A stretch of DNA of 64,000 nucleotides from Tritrichomonas foetus (GCA_001839685.1 MLAK01000575.1:1-64000); one strand, 5' to 3'. Shown: positions 1 to 10,174, counted from the first letter of the stretch. The notes: generated from the letters alone by a model not told the origin. A program made the numbers and translations.

Positions 1-68
1 TTCACAACTCTATATTATGAATTCTGCTATTAACAAGTCATCTGAATTAAGTCTAATAAACCTTTATA

Positions 69-590
69 ATGTCTTTCGAATCATTTCCTGATTATGAATT
101 AGGTAATGAACATATTCAGAATACTCTTCAAAACATGAATAAGCTGTTGACACAAGTTTCAATTAGTCTTACAAGTTACCACGAATAAAATTAGAAATGG
201 AATTGTCGATACATATCGTGATGTTACAAAAATAGCTCGATATCATACTTTTATTACAAAGATAGAACGAAAAGTGAAGTTCTACTAGCTTCTATTTTGC
301 CACCAAAACTCGCTCCAAAAGTTCATTCAGGTGAAAAAGATATCAGTTTTGCTGTACAAAGTGAATCAATGATATTCATTGATATTGTTGAATTCACCTC
401 ATAGTGCGCGTCACTGCAAGCTCATGAAGTAATAATGACATGTTTTATTTAGCCATGAATGAAAGAATCAAAGATATATTTATATAACAAATCATATATC
501 GATCACAGAATAATCAAAGATACTATTGATTGGAACATTGTAGGAATTCGATTCAATTCAACAGTTGATTAGTCATAAGAAAATAAAAAA
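69..590 (+). pseudogene. Class III nucleotidyl cyclase fragment, decayed
   Basis: Reading across frames on the + strand recovers pieces of a trichomonad adenylate/guanylate cyclase. An N-terminal piece begins at the ATG at 69 (MSFESFPDYELGNEHIQN) and ends at a stop near 188. It is followed by KIRNGIVDTYRDVTKIA and, from 279, by VLLASILPPKLAPKVHSGEK and then SMIFIDIVEFT. The last pieces match the start of the class III catalytic domain, including the metal-binding Asp of FIDIVEFT. The next residues read TS*CASL, consistent with a Trp codon mutated to TAG. Downstream only scattered pieces remain (KESKIYL; IDWNIVGIRFNSTVD). Frameshifts and stops mean no full protein can be made. The gene may extend left of the window. 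Confidence 0.7.
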
Positions 591-638
591 AATTACTCAT
601 AAAAAAAATCTAATATTTAAACAAACAATAAACTGTGG

Positions 639-1691
639 TTAAAGTAAACTTCCACCAGCTTCTCCATTTCCTTTGCTTTTCTTGAGTTTCCAAATTCCAA
701 GACTCCTCAAAATGAGGGAAACCGCGAACATCAAAAGCGCATCAAGTTTTTTCAATGTTGGTTTTTGTGCCACTTTTCCGTTTTCAACATCAAGTTTGGC
801 AACTTTTATGGTCACATCACCCGCCTGGTCGGCAATCACAACAGCGTCACCATCAACAGTGGATCCAGCGACATGAATATTCGAGAAAATTAATTTTGCA
901 GCGGATCGAGAAAAGAGGTAGCTTCTGCATCGGCTGTAACCATCCTCCTTTAAACTGGCAACAAAGGAACTCAATATATTATTCAAAAAGTCGCAGAAAA
1001 GTGAAAGATTAGTTCTGAAAATTGATTCCTCATCTTCCCTTTTCTTCCAACCGCCAAGAACAATGAAATTTTGACCATATTTTTCAGCCGATTTGGCCTT
1101 TTGATGGAATTTTTCAAACTCGCTGAAAGGAACACCTTCGTGAGGCGCATACATGAAAATGAGGCGTCCACGAGAATGACAAGCACCAATCAATCTGGAA
1201 GTATCTAAATAGTGTGAACGTTGAAGTGTCAAAATTCGAATATTTTGATGACTTTCCGCAAACTCGTAAATTCCTTTCGATTTGAAATGATTGTCAACAA
1301 TTAAAACTTCGTAGGATAGATTTGGGCGATTAGCAAAATATTCGAATATTTCGTTAATGAGGGGAATCGCTTCGAAATTTCCCCATTTGGGACTCACAGA
1401 AATGACAATTGAGATATCGACAAGGTAGTTTGACGAATTATTAATATCATTGAAAACCGACGGGAAATCGACCATTTGACCTGGAATTGGCGAGGGGAAA
1501 ATTTGGTATGGCGTATCTTTTTCGAAAAACGGCGGAATTGAAGAATTTTGTTCGATTTTTAGATATTGAACTCCATCTTGAACTTTCACTGTTGAGGAGC
1601 TACTTCTCGAATATATAAAGTACACGAAAAAGCATAACAGTCCTACTAAGATCAAAAAACCAGCGATATAAGCGAGATGCAACTTTCTCAT
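639..1691 (-). CDS. ALG5-like GT2 glycosyltransferase with altered catalytic motifs
   Basis: A 350-residue protein with an N-terminal signal anchor (about residues 7-28) and a GT-A fold. ALG5 makes dolichyl-phosphate-glucose from UDP-glucose on the ER membrane. The family's order of segments is preserved: ISIVISV (~94), YEVLIVDN (~127), IRILTLQRSHYLDTSRLIGA (~151), SRSAAKLIFSNIHV (~261) and the C-terminal SLILRSLGIWKL (~325). The catalytic motifs are not preserved. The VDDGS-like motif reads VDNHFKS, the DADG metal-binding motif reads YAPHEG (181-186), and the later GSR motif reads GGWKK. It is therefore either a divergent enzyme with another substrate or a pseudoenzyme. The start is supported by CTCATGAG overlapping the ATG. 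Family placement is by recognition of conserved segments. Confidence 0.65.
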   Translation of the reverse strand: MRKLHLAYIAGFLILVGLLCFFVYFIYSRSSSSTVKVQDGVQYLKIEQNSSIPPFFEKDTPYQIFPSPIPGQMVDFPSVFNDINNSSNYLVDISIVISVSPKWGNFEAIPLINEIFEYFANRPNLSYEVLIVDNHFKSKGIYEFAESHQNIRILTLQRSHYLDTSRLIGACHSRGRLIFMYAPHEGVPFSEFEKFHQKAKSAEKYGQNFIVLGGWKKREDEESIFRTNLSLFCDFLNNILSSFVASLKEDGYSRCRSYLFSRSAAKLIFSNIHVAGSTVDGDAVVIADQAGDVTIKVAKLDVENGKVAQKPTLKKLDALLMFAVSLILRSLGIWKLKKSKGNGEAGGSLL

Positions 1692-2047
1692 GAGGTTCGA
1701 TAATATTTTTTGCCTTTAAAGGCTAATTTTTTGACCCTTGAGTAATTTCTTTTGATATTTGGTCTCTCAATAAAAAATTAAATGTGAAATCCTATGAATA
1801 AATTCATATTCAAGCACAGGTTCTTCATTTAATTTTCCTGAAAAACTTGCAAGTTGCAACTCAGTATGATGTAATCCTATTCTAGGATAGAAAATCAACC
1901 TAATGAATAATCTATGTTCGATTTCATATCAAGATTAGATTCAAATCAACATTTTTTATATCTAAAAAGTTAATAATGTAAAAAAGAAAGAAATCGCATT
2001 TTACTTACAAACAATGAGGAAAAAAAGAAAAGGGAACAAAAAAACAA
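1692..2047. other. Intergenic, AT-rich
   Basis: Lies between two minus-strand genes. It holds the 5' side of the glycosyltransferase and the 3' side of the kinase. No gene or repeat is seen. Confidence 0.6.
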
Positions 2048-3022
2048 TCATTTTTGAAGAACATAATTAGCTATTTCTATAAGTTGAATCGAACTTGGTC
2101 GGTTTTCTGGATTTGGATCAATCATTTTGTTTATCAAATCAATAAATAATTGAGAAAATGAGCATTGATAGAAAGCATCAACTTTTTCCATGTTTCCTAA
2201 CTTGATTTCACCTTTTCGTAGCTGATGGTACATTTCACTTTCACCTCTCGGTGCAAAAAATCCAGTCGAAACTTCAAGCAAAGTCACGCCAAAGCTGAAA
2301 ATGTCAGAAGAACAAGAAACTGAGTAATTGTGACCACTGTCTAGTGCTTCAGGGGAAGCGTAAGGTCCAGAACCTTCACAACCAATAGTAAACTCAGAAT
2401 CTTCAATTAATGTGCCAAAATCACTGAGAACGAAATCGCCTGTTTCTTTGATTAAAATATTGGTTGGAGAAACATCCATATGAATAAAGCCAAGAGAATG
2501 TATTATTGAAAGAGCTGAACCTATATCTCTCAAAAGACGCCAGCATTGATCTTCATTCAGTTTTCTTTTGAAAATATCATATTTACATTTTTCGACTTGA
2601 AGAATTGCAATATTTTGGCTTTCATAAATATCATAAATTTTGACCAAAAAAGGTGAATCCGGAAGTTTTTGCCGATTTTCAAATTCATTCATGATTCGCT
2701 TTTTCTTGGTGCTGATTTTCATTGCATATATATTGGAATCAGCTGTAGACTTTGCGAATACGACTGATGAATTTGATGTGATTCGAACAGGCGGGAAATT
2801 CGTTTCTGTAAAACCAAAAATATTCAAAAGATCCCAATTCCTTTGTGGCGATGCTGTTATGTTGCTTAAATTGTCTTGGCTACTGTCAAAAGAATACACT
2901 GAGAGATCATCCGCAGATAGTTCGGGGAGAGGCAAAGAAGGAATCATTTTAATTTTTGAATGTCTTATTGAATTTAATGACTCAAAATCTTTGATAGTTT
3001 TTTCAATGGTAATTTGGCACAT
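2048..3022 (-). CDS. Wee1/Myt1-like protein kinase
   Basis: A 324-residue kinase. The catalytic domain spans about 70-322, after a Ser/Asp-rich N-terminus. The ATP-anchoring Lys is in YAMKIS (K102), the catalytic loop is HMDVSPTN (181-188), the metal-binding motif is DFG (201-203), and the activation segment ends CEGSGPYASPEAL. HMD in place of HRD, and EG.. before the P+1 segment, are typical of the Wee1/Myt1 family, which inhibits CDK1 by phosphorylating its glycine loop. The Lys usually found two residues after the catalytic Asp is Ser (S185), and the glycine loop is poor in Gly (ITSNSSVVFAK). A CDC25-type phosphatase, its functional antagonist, lies 9 kb away at 11819. Another divergent Ser/Thr kinase family remains possible. 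Confidence 0.6.
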   Translation of the reverse strand: MCQITIEKTIKDFESLNSIRHSKIKMIPSLPLPELSADDLSVYSFDSSQDNLSNITASPQRNWDLLNIFGFTETNFPPVRITSNSSVVFAKSTADSNIYAMKISTKKKRIMNEFENRQKLPDSPFLVKIYDIYESQNIAILQVEKCKYDIFKRKLNEDQCWRLLRDIGSALSIIHSLGFIHMDVSPTNILIKETGDFVLSDFGTLIEDSEFTIGCEGSGPYASPEALDSGHNYSVSCSSDIFSFGVTLLEVSTGFFAPRGESEMYHQLRKGEIKLGNMEKVDAFYQCSFSQLFIDLINKMIDPNPENRPSSIQLIEIANYVLQK

Positions 3023-3429
3023 TCACGAAATATTCGAAAATAATATATTGAAATATTAAGGTTTATTTTCGAATTTCAATATTGTAAACAATTCAAAAAA
3101 TGTCGTTTAGACAAAAAACCTTAGAATTATTCAAACGAATTCGTTTGCCGAAATACTTGTTTGATCTAGTTGAAATTTCTCATCATTTTCATTTCTTTGA
3201 GATAAATGTTTTAGACCATCATGTCTTTCAGTATTTCTCTCGATATGATAGATATCGATAATTCTAAAAAATTATATAAAATGGTTATTGAATAACACCA
3301 GGAATCGAGATATATTCATGCAAACTTGAATTAAACCAATAGAAAAACGATTTTCGCATCCTAATATGAAAATATTGATTCTCTAAAATCGATATTTTTG
3401 ATCAGCAATTAATTCGAGCTCAAAAATGA
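3023..3429. other. Intergenic, AT-rich
   Basis: Upstream region of the Wee1-like kinase. No gene or repeat is seen. Confidence 0.5.
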
Positions 3430-3744
3430 CTATGCATACACAAGACACATATGAATGGATGGATAAATCATCACCTTTCTAGAAATCTCATTGAAAAGGA
3501 AACCCTCGTTCAAAAACAAACGAATGGACTTTGTTATCGACTCAAAATGACCAAACATATATTCAAAATAAAATAGTCTAAACATGACATATCGGTCATT
3601 ATAAATTATGATTATTTGAAAGGATTTTACTAAAAAATTATTCAAATTGTGTGAATTGAATGACAAAATTAACTGCAGATCAATTGAAATGATAGAAAAT
3701 TGATTATAGAAAGTTTTAATTTGAATTTTTGTGAGATCTACCAT
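3430..3744 (-). CDS. Hypothetical 104-residue ORF, possibly a gene fragment
   Basis: An open frame with blocks such as TFYNQFSIISIDLQLILSF and LNEGFLFNEIS. These read like a folded domain rather than random AT-rich translation. I recall similar N-terminal domains in trichomonad proteins but cannot name the family. No continuation follows the stop. It may be a relic of a longer gene or spurious. Confidence 0.22.
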   Translation of the reverse strand: MVDLTKIQIKTFYNQFSIISIDLQLILSFNSHNLNNFLVKSFQIIIIYNDRYVMFRLFYFEYMFGHFESITKSIRLFLNEGFLFNEISRKVMIYPSIHMCLVYA

Positions 3745-4348
3745 AAGTAAAGTATGATAAAAAATATGATAGAATATATTGAAATAAGTATTTTCTCAGA
3801 AAAAAAGATCTAATTTCAAAGAAGAAACATAAATTTCTATGAAATCAGATGTATACAAACCAAATAGTCTTAACGTACGAAATCACTAAAATGATCCTTA
3901 TCATCAGTATTACTTAATACCATCAGTCAAAAATCAAAATCCAAATAGCTAAAAGAATGACGAAAATTTCCCTTATCGCAAACTTCGCAAATGGCCGAAT
4001 TCAAAAATATTTCGAAAATGATTCTGAAGAAGCTATTGTTTCAGTTTTCGGGTGAACAGCTTTCAGTCAATTGTTAAATCTATTTTTTATAGTTATGAGC
4101 CATATTTATTCATAGTTTTGAAATTTTGCAACAATTAAACCGAAAAAAGAGCGATTTTGGAGAAAGCCTAAAAAAAAATTGTGAGAAGCTTTTTTTCCAA
4201 GAATCACAAAGATTATAATACTGCTTCCCATAATTCTATTTACACTTCTTCTATCGATTTTTAATTAAAAATCGCGAAAATTTTGATAGTTTTAACTCAG
4301 TGATGTTGAATTAATTCAATTTCCATTTGACAAATATGAATGTATTGA
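3745..4348. other. Intergenic, AT-rich
   Basis: Roughly 600 bases without a recognisable gene, RNA or repeat. Confidence 0.5.
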
Positions 4349-4564
4349 AATCTTTTCTGTCATAAAATTTTAGTATATGAAGAAAATAGACTGGCAGTCC
4401 TCAACAGCACATTCTCAAGCAGGGATACAGATACAACGATTGAAAGACCAAATCAAGAAAAATGGAATCCAATATGTTTTTTTCCATACTCGATGCCAAG
4501 TGAATTTTCTGATGACTCGCCAATTAGATGGCAAAACATTCGTAATCTTCTCATTGATGCCTAA
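4349..4564 (+). pseudogene. Possible gene remnant, 71 codons, no start Met
   Basis: A frame opening after the TGA at 4346 reads a peptide with ordinary composition (ERPNQEKWNPICFFPYSMPS, then EFSDDSPIRWQNIRNLLIDA) and ends at TAA 4562-4564. It is less AT-driven than its surroundings, which suggests a decayed exon or gene tail. No family is recognised. A different frame over the same bases is an overlapping shadow. Confidence 0.2.
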
Positions 4565-4930
4565 ATTTTTTTTCTTTATATCAAAATTATTAATATTTTT
4601 TTTATACTTCATTTTTGTATTTTGGAAAACATTATAATTTTCGATGGAGGGTCATATGATAATAAAAAGCACGATTTATAATAAGAAATAATCAAGATAT
4701 TAATGCTATAAAATCACTTTTTATCTCAATAATTCTCAGAAATTTCTGTGGGGTTTATTTTTTTCTCACAATTTTTTTTTNGATTTGGTTTTCTCTGTAT
4801 CTTGATTTTTAAATTATAATATTTATATATTATTAATAGGATTACAATTAAATAATTTTTAGATGACAATAATATCAACAATTATTCATTTAGATCTCTC
4901 AATAGTCTTCTACATCTAGAGCTAGTTAGT

Positions 4931-6052
4931 TTGTATACATCTATGAAATCATTGTTTTCACAAAAGCTCTACATGAGGGAAATTTATCAAAAAGTTCGGC
5001 AAAAATTATGTTCAAACTTTTTTTTTCAAAAATTATCAATGATTTCTCACTGCATTTCTCAGATCGGTCTCAATAGTGCAGCCAATTGTATTTGTTCTCC
5101 AGTTTCTTCATCAGGCTTAGATACAGTCAAGCTTCTTCCGATTGAAGAGCGCTCTCAATATCAATCACTCATTGATAATATTTCAAACGATGTGCAAAAA
5201 ACAAGAAGACATTCTGGTTTGGCTGAATTCGTTAAACACATTTCGCTTGTTCACAAATTCGTTTTGCAAGGAAATTCAAATGACTCATTACGAGGAGTCG
5301 TTTGCGGTGTCGAATTTGGTCGCGGTTTCATTTTAGTTAATACAGATAGACTCAAAAAAGTTCTCTACCGCTCAAAAAGTTGCATGAACGGCTGTTTTCA
5401 AAGACTTGGATACGATGTAATGCGTCCTTCTCACGATCTCGTTTGCCTTTTCACGCGATTACTTCCGAATGTTAATCCTGAATTTTTCGCAATCAGACAG
5501 TGGTGCGTCCGGCTCGTCAGCGACCAATGCACACTTTGCTTTGTATCCAATCTCCCCGATTCGATCGCATCAAACTTTGAAGCCCACAGAATACCAGCAA
5601 ACAGGAGCTACCTAGAAGCACAGAAAAATATAATTATTGACCAACAAAAACAATCTCTAAATTCTGCCAAATGCATCAGCAACAACTTCAACAACTATGC
5701 TAAGAATTTCACAAACAGCTTCAACAACAATTTCAACAATTTCACCCAAAATAGCAACTTCAATCAGAATTTCTGCAACAACAACAACTTAATTTTTCAT
5801 AATTATCTTGTAAACTATTCAAATAATTTCAATAATCATTCTCATAACTACAACAGCAACAACATTGTTGTTAGTTTTACAAATAATGTAGAGTACTCTA
5901 AAGATGCAGACAGTGATTCAGACGTTCAAATCAACAACGCAAAAATCGTTGAGAAACAGAAGCCAAAGTTGCAACAACAATGTGAATCGCAATACGAGTT
6001 CCTGTGTGATATCAGGTCGTTATTGAATCACCAAACCATCTCATTGAAATAA
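4931..6052 (+). CDS. Initiator-binding-domain (IBD, IBP39-like) transcription factor
   Basis: A 373-residue protein with an IBD fold at about 66-200. Hallmarks are LVHKFVLQ, RGVVCGVEFGRGFILVNTDR, SKSCMNGCFQRLGYDVM and FFAIRQWCVR. In Trichomonas vaginalis, IBP39 uses this winged-helix domain to bind the Inr promoter element, and large families of IBD proteins exist in trichomonads. The C-terminal half is Asn-rich (about 250-311, many NN and FNN steps), then acidic/Ser (DADSDSD), then Gln-rich. This resembles an unstructured activation or assembly region rather than the RNA-polymerase-II-binding domain of IBP39. The N-terminal 60 residues look weakly constrained, so the start at 4931 is uncertain and a later Met (4946 or 5036) is possible. 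Confidence 0.8.
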   Translation: MYTSMKSLFSQKLYMREIYQKVRQKLCSNFFFQKLSMISHCISQIGLNSAANCICSPVSSSGLDTVKLLPIEERSQYQSLIDNISNDVQKTRRHSGLAEFVKHISLVHKFVLQGNSNDSLRGVVCGVEFGRGFILVNTDRLKKVLYRSKSCMNGCFQRLGYDVMRPSHDLVCLFTRLLPNVNPEFFAIRQWCVRLVSDQCTLCFVSNLPDSIASNFEAHRIPANRSYLEAQKNIIIDQQKQSLNSAKCISNNFNNYAKNFTNSFNNNFNNFTQNSNFNQNFCNNNNLIFHNYLVNYSNNFNNHSHNYNSNNIVVSFTNNVEYSKDADSDSDVQINNAKIVEKQKPKLQQQCESQYEFLCDIRSLLNHQTISLK

Positions 6053-6501
6053 GATGTGATGAATGGAAATGAAATGCGCATCAGTTTATTTATTTTTATA
6101 AATTATTTTTACATGATAATTAATTATTTTTAGAAGTGTATATATTTATTGAGCCTTACTCATTTTTGTTTTCTGGATTGACAAATTGGAAATCTGATAA
6201 TTTTTTCAAATTTTGAAATTCAATGAGAATAAAAAATATTATAACAAAACAATGATTAAAGGGTTTGAGTTTCGTTAATATTTTATTTTTGTGAAGCGAT
6301 CGATATCGATGAAATTAGTCAGGTAAGTTTTTAAGAATTTTTTACAGACAATTAGCAATAAAGATTCGTATATTAATAAAATCTTAACCAGGAATTGTCA
6401 GATATTGTCTGACTAATGGGCTTTGACTAAACAATTTGATTCATCAACAATTGACCATAATTGACCTTAAAAAATTGATAGAGTGTAAAATCAACATCAA
6501 A
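6053..6501. other. Intergenic, upstream of DNA2
   Basis: AT-rich. Just before the next gene are two adjacent TTGAC boxes, TTGACCATAA (6451-6460) and TTGACCTTAA (6461-6470). The second recurs upstream of the CDC25-like gene. Confidence 0.5.
6461..6470 (+). promoter_or_regulatory. TTGACCTTAA box upstream of DNA2
   Basis: A 10-mer ending 31 nt before the chosen ATG at 6502, immediately preceded by the near-copy TTGACCATAA. An identical 10-mer sits 8 nt before the CDC25-like ATG. Its function is an inference from shared position only. Confidence 0.25.
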
Positions 6502-9500
6502 ATGTCTTCTTTTCTTTCTGATGATGATGACGATTTTGATGTTGATGATATTTCCGCTATTCAACCCGATCAGCAAGAACTACCGCCACAGAAATTACCA
6601 CCATTACACGAAGAAGTTTACGCCCAATTACGAGCAAACCAGCCAGAACCGCATGGACCTCCTACGAGTGGCTTTATTGCTTATCCATCGACTATTTCAT
6701 CATCACAGCCATTATTTATCGTTGTCGACTTTTTCGAACAAGCAACATATGATTCAGTCAATTATCTTGAAATTGTCGTCCGTTTGTGGGCCGGAAACGG
6801 TCACGAGGAACGATTTGTGCATCTCAGAGATACGTGGAAAGACTCAAAATTATCAATTGGTGATTCAGCATTTGTTATCGGACATTGGGAAAGAAGAGAC
6901 GAAACATACGGAATTTATAAACAGAAACTTTCTTGCTTCATTAATGACTTCGATGGATTTTTCGTCCTTTTGCCGCACGTTTTAATTCAAGGTACCCGAC
7001 TTGCTGCAGCTCAAGAATGTCAAAGAAAGGCCTATTTAATGGATGTTTTGCCATCACAACCATCCAATTTAGAAATGTTTAAAGGTACAATTGTTCACGA
7101 ACTTATTCAAGCTGTACTTAGAGGAACTCTAGCTTCAGATGTTGAAGCAAAACTGGACAGCATTTTATCAAAATCTCAAGCTGAGCTTTTCCAAATTCAT
7201 GAAACAACAGAAACAATAAAACCAAAACTTCAAGAATATTTAGGAGTCATTAAAAGGATTGCTGAAGCACTTCAGAGAAGTAATAATAGTAACTACTTCA
7301 ATCCAAATTCTCTTTCTAATGATTCTAATCCCATGAATAATTCAAGCTATAAGGATTCTTCTTCTTTGAATAATAATGATCATAGTTTTGAGAAATTAGG
7401 TGAACATAATGAATTGATTGGTTCTCTCCAAGGTTTACCTCCTTATGGATGTCAAACAACAAATGAAGAAGAAAACTTGTGGTCTTTCCAATGGGGCTTA
7501 AAAGGAAAAATTGATGTTACACTTAAACAAGGCGATCATCTTTTTCCACTTGAATTGAAAAGTGGAAACTCAAATCGAGGAACCTCACCTAAAGATTCGC
7601 ATACTTTACAACTTTCTGCTTATATCTTTATGATGAAAGAGAAATATAAAGAACTTGCAGGTAATGCAGGAACTATTTATTATGTTAAAGACAGTGTTTC
7701 TTTTCAAATTGCACCACATCATGTTGAACTTCTTCATATTATCATGAAAAGGAATCTTCTTGCTCATGCTATTGCGCATGGTACTGTTCCACAAACAACA
7801 GCGAACAATAAGGCTTGTACTTATTGTAATGGCATCTCTGCATGTGCATTTCTTGATAGTGGAGAAAAAGTTAAAAGTCCACTAGCTATGTTTCTTCAAA
7901 CCAAACTTGCTTTTGAACCAAAACAACATTTTATTGATTTTTATCGAAAATGGGAAAAAACACTCCTTGATGAATTGTATATAACTCGTGGTGCACAAAC
8001 AATGATTTGGCTTCGTCCACTGAAGAAACGAATTGCAGATGGAAGAGCTATTGCACATTTATCTGTTTCAAATTCTGTTATTGATCAGCTCGAATTAAAT
8101 GCGAAAGATAAATCTGTCATTTCTTCATCTATGATGCAAGTTGGAGATTATGTAATGTTAACTAATGGAGGAACACCACCAATTATTGGAAGAGCAATCA
8201 TTATTGAGCTTGTTGAAACACGAATTACTCTTGAAGTTATTGAATCATCACTTGTAGGAAATGAGCAAGATATATGCATAGATAAATGGGAATCTACTAC
8301 TTCTGTTGACATTTGTCGTTCGAATTTAATGTCCCTTTTTGCAGGACAAGCAACTTATGTTGGAAGTCGATTAAAAGATCTTGTTGTTGATTGTGCACGT
8401 CCACATTTTTCAAGACTTCCAGACGATGTTCCATATGATCCAAAATTAAATGAAGATCAAAACATTGCAATTCATACTGCACTTTCTGCCCAAGATTATA
8501 TGCTTCTTCTCGGAATGCCTGGAACTGGAAAAACAACAGCACTTGTTTCATTAATTAAAACAATGGTAGATAAAGGAAATAGAGTTATGATTGCTTCGTT
8601 TACTCATACAGCTGTTGACAATATTTGTTTAAAGTTAATTAAACAAAATATTCAATTTATTCGATTTGGAAGAACAGAATCATTACATAAAGACATTGTT
8701 CGTTATTCTATTGACAGTATTATAGAAGCTGCTGAAACAGTTGAAGATATTCGAAGTGCTTTAGATTATTGTCAAGTATTTGCATCAACATGTTTAGGTT
8801 GTAATCATCCATTACTTGAAGGAAGAGGTTATGATATTTGTGTAATTGATGAAGCATCACAAATTAATTTACCAACTGTTCTTGGACCACTTTCTCGATC
8901 AAGAAGATTCATTCTTGTTGGTGATCATTATCAACTTTCGCCAATAACTAAATATGGAAGTGGAAATGGTGAAGAAGCACCAATGTCACTTTTCAGACTT
9001 CTCTGTGAAACTAATCCACAAGCACTTGTTACACTTCGAACACAATATAGAATGAATTCTGAAATATTAAAGATTTGTAATGAATTAGTGTATGGATTTC
9101 GAATGAGAACAGGGGACCCGACAGTTGCAAATGCAAGAATGAATCTTCCGTTTTTAGAAATCATTAGCGAATTTGATGAATTTCATCAAAAATGGCTTGA
9201 AATTTCATTAAAACCTGAACCATCTGTTGTTATCTATGATACAGATTCAGTTCCACTTCATGAAAGAAAAGGTCCTGTTTCAAAATTAAATCATGGAGAA
9301 GCAGCAATTGCATCAGCTGTTGCTGTTGCCCAAGTTTTATGTGGATTGGATCCAGATAAAATTGGTATCATTTCTCCTTATCGTGCACAAGTTCTTTATA
9401 TCAGAGAACTAATTGTGAAACAACTTAATTGTGCACAAAAATATTTCCCACATATAATTGCAAATGTCACAACAATTAGTAGTAAGCTAGAAGTCCACAC

Positions 9501-9807
9501 TGTAGATAAATTCCAAGGACGTGATAAAGAATGTATTATATTTTCTTCTGTGAAATCGAACAAAAGATTTTCTCCTGGCACGCATATTACTGACTGGCAG
9601 AGACTAAATGTTGCTGTAACACGTGCAAAAACGAAATTCATTTTGATTGGATCGAAATTCACACTGTCAAATTCACCTTTCTTCGCCAAAATGTTCAAAA
9701 TTGCTGACAAAGATTCTTTTTATGAATTACCTAACGAAATTGATCAAGTTGATTTGAAGCCATTTTGTCCAATGATGAGTGTTGTTCCTGTCAATGATGG
9801 ATCATAG
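6502..9807 (+). CDS. DNA2: DNA2 nuclease-helicase
   Basis: An 1101-residue protein (human DNA2 is 1060) that processes Okazaki flaps and resects DNA ends. The Fe-S nuclease domain has Cys173 (ECQRKAYL) and the triad Cys439, Cys442, Cys448 with CX2CX5C spacing as in human DNA2. The active site is GTIVHE, then D338 (GKID), E351 and K353 (LELK). The SF1B helicase has Walker A GMPGTGKTT at 671, DEAS at 783, VGDHYQLSP, TQYRMNSEI, HTVDKFQGRDKE and NVAVTRAKTK. All catalytic residues are present. Start: the frame is open back to an ATG at 6436, but 6502 gives a standard acidic N-terminus (MSSFLSDDDDDFDVDD), so 6502 is preferred. An Asn/Ser-rich insertion (about 260-300) separates the nuclease motifs. 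Confidence 0.93.
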   Translation: MSSFLSDDDDDFDVDDISAIQPDQQELPPQKLPPLHEEVYAQLRANQPEPHGPPTSGFIAYPSTISSSQPLFIVVDFFEQATYDSVNYLEIVVRLWAGNGHEERFVHLRDTWKDSKLSIGDSAFVIGHWERRDETYGIYKQKLSCFINDFDGFFVLLPHVLIQGTRLAAAQECQRKAYLMDVLPSQPSNLEMFKGTIVHELIQAVLRGTLASDVEAKLDSILSKSQAELFQIHETTETIKPKLQEYLGVIKRIAEALQRSNNSNYFNPNSLSNDSNPMNNSSYKDSSSLNNNDHSFEKLGEHNELIGSLQGLPPYGCQTTNEEENLWSFQWGLKGKIDVTLKQGDHLFPLELKSGNSNRGTSPKDSHTLQLSAYIFMMKEKYKELAGNAGTIYYVKDSVSFQIAPHHVELLHIIMKRNLLAHAIAHGTVPQTTANNKACTYCNGISACAFLDSGEKVKSPLAMFLQTKLAFEPKQHFIDFYRKWEKTLLDELYITRGAQTMIWLRPLKKRIADGRAIAHLSVSNSVIDQLELNAKDKSVISSSMMQVGDYVMLTNGGTPPIIGRAIIIELVETRITLEVIESSLVGNEQDICIDKWESTTSVDICRSNLMSLFAGQATYVGSRLKDLVVDCARPHFSRLPDDVPYDPKLNEDQNIAIHTALSAQDYMLLLGMPGTGKTTALVSLIKTMVDKGNRVMIASFTHTAVDNICLKLIKQNIQFIRFGRTESLHKDIVRYSIDSIIEAAETVEDIRSALDYCQVFASTCLGCNHPLLEGRGYDICVIDEASQINLPTVLGPLSRSRRFILVGDHYQLSPITKYGSGNGEEAPMSLFRLLCETNPQALVTLRTQYRMNSEILKICNELVYGFRMRTGDPTVANARMNLPFLEIISEFDEFHQKWLEISLKPEPSVVIYDTDSVPLHERKGPVSKLNHGEAAIASAVAVAQVLCGLDPDKIGIISPYRAQVLYIRELIVKQLNCAQKYFPHIIANVTTISSKLEVHTVDKFQGRDKECIIFSSVKSNKRFSPGTHITDWQRLNVAVTRAKTKFILIGSKFTLSNSPFFAKMFKIADKDSFYELPNEIDQVDLKPFCPMMSVVPVNDGS

Positions 9808-10174
9808 AATAATTGTAATATATTGTATTTAGATAATTTTATTAAAGTTATAGAATTCACAATTTTTTTTTTTCCGTTTCATCTTTATTTTGATTTGATT
9901 CGCGTTCTATAGTGGTGAATTTTGTTTTCCATTATATAATAACAATGCAAATTGCAATTATTGTTATTGAACCATTAACAGTAAATATGAAATCCTAAAT
10001 TCTAAATTTATTTTGATGGATGGATTAATTGCTGGTTTGAATATTATGAATTATAAATTTAATAATGTGGACAATCAAAATGCCAATCCACATGATAGAG
10101 CAATTGGATATGTGAAATGAAATTTTCGATGAAAGACGATAAATTTAATAGTAAACGGTCGTGAAAACTCTTCA
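9808..10174. other. Intergenic, AT-rich
   Basis: 3' end of DNA2 and 5' side of the PP2A B'' gene. A T9 tract lies near 9863. The sequence AACGGTC (10156-10162), shortly before the next ATG, resembles a Myb-type site. No gene is seen. Confidence 0.45.
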
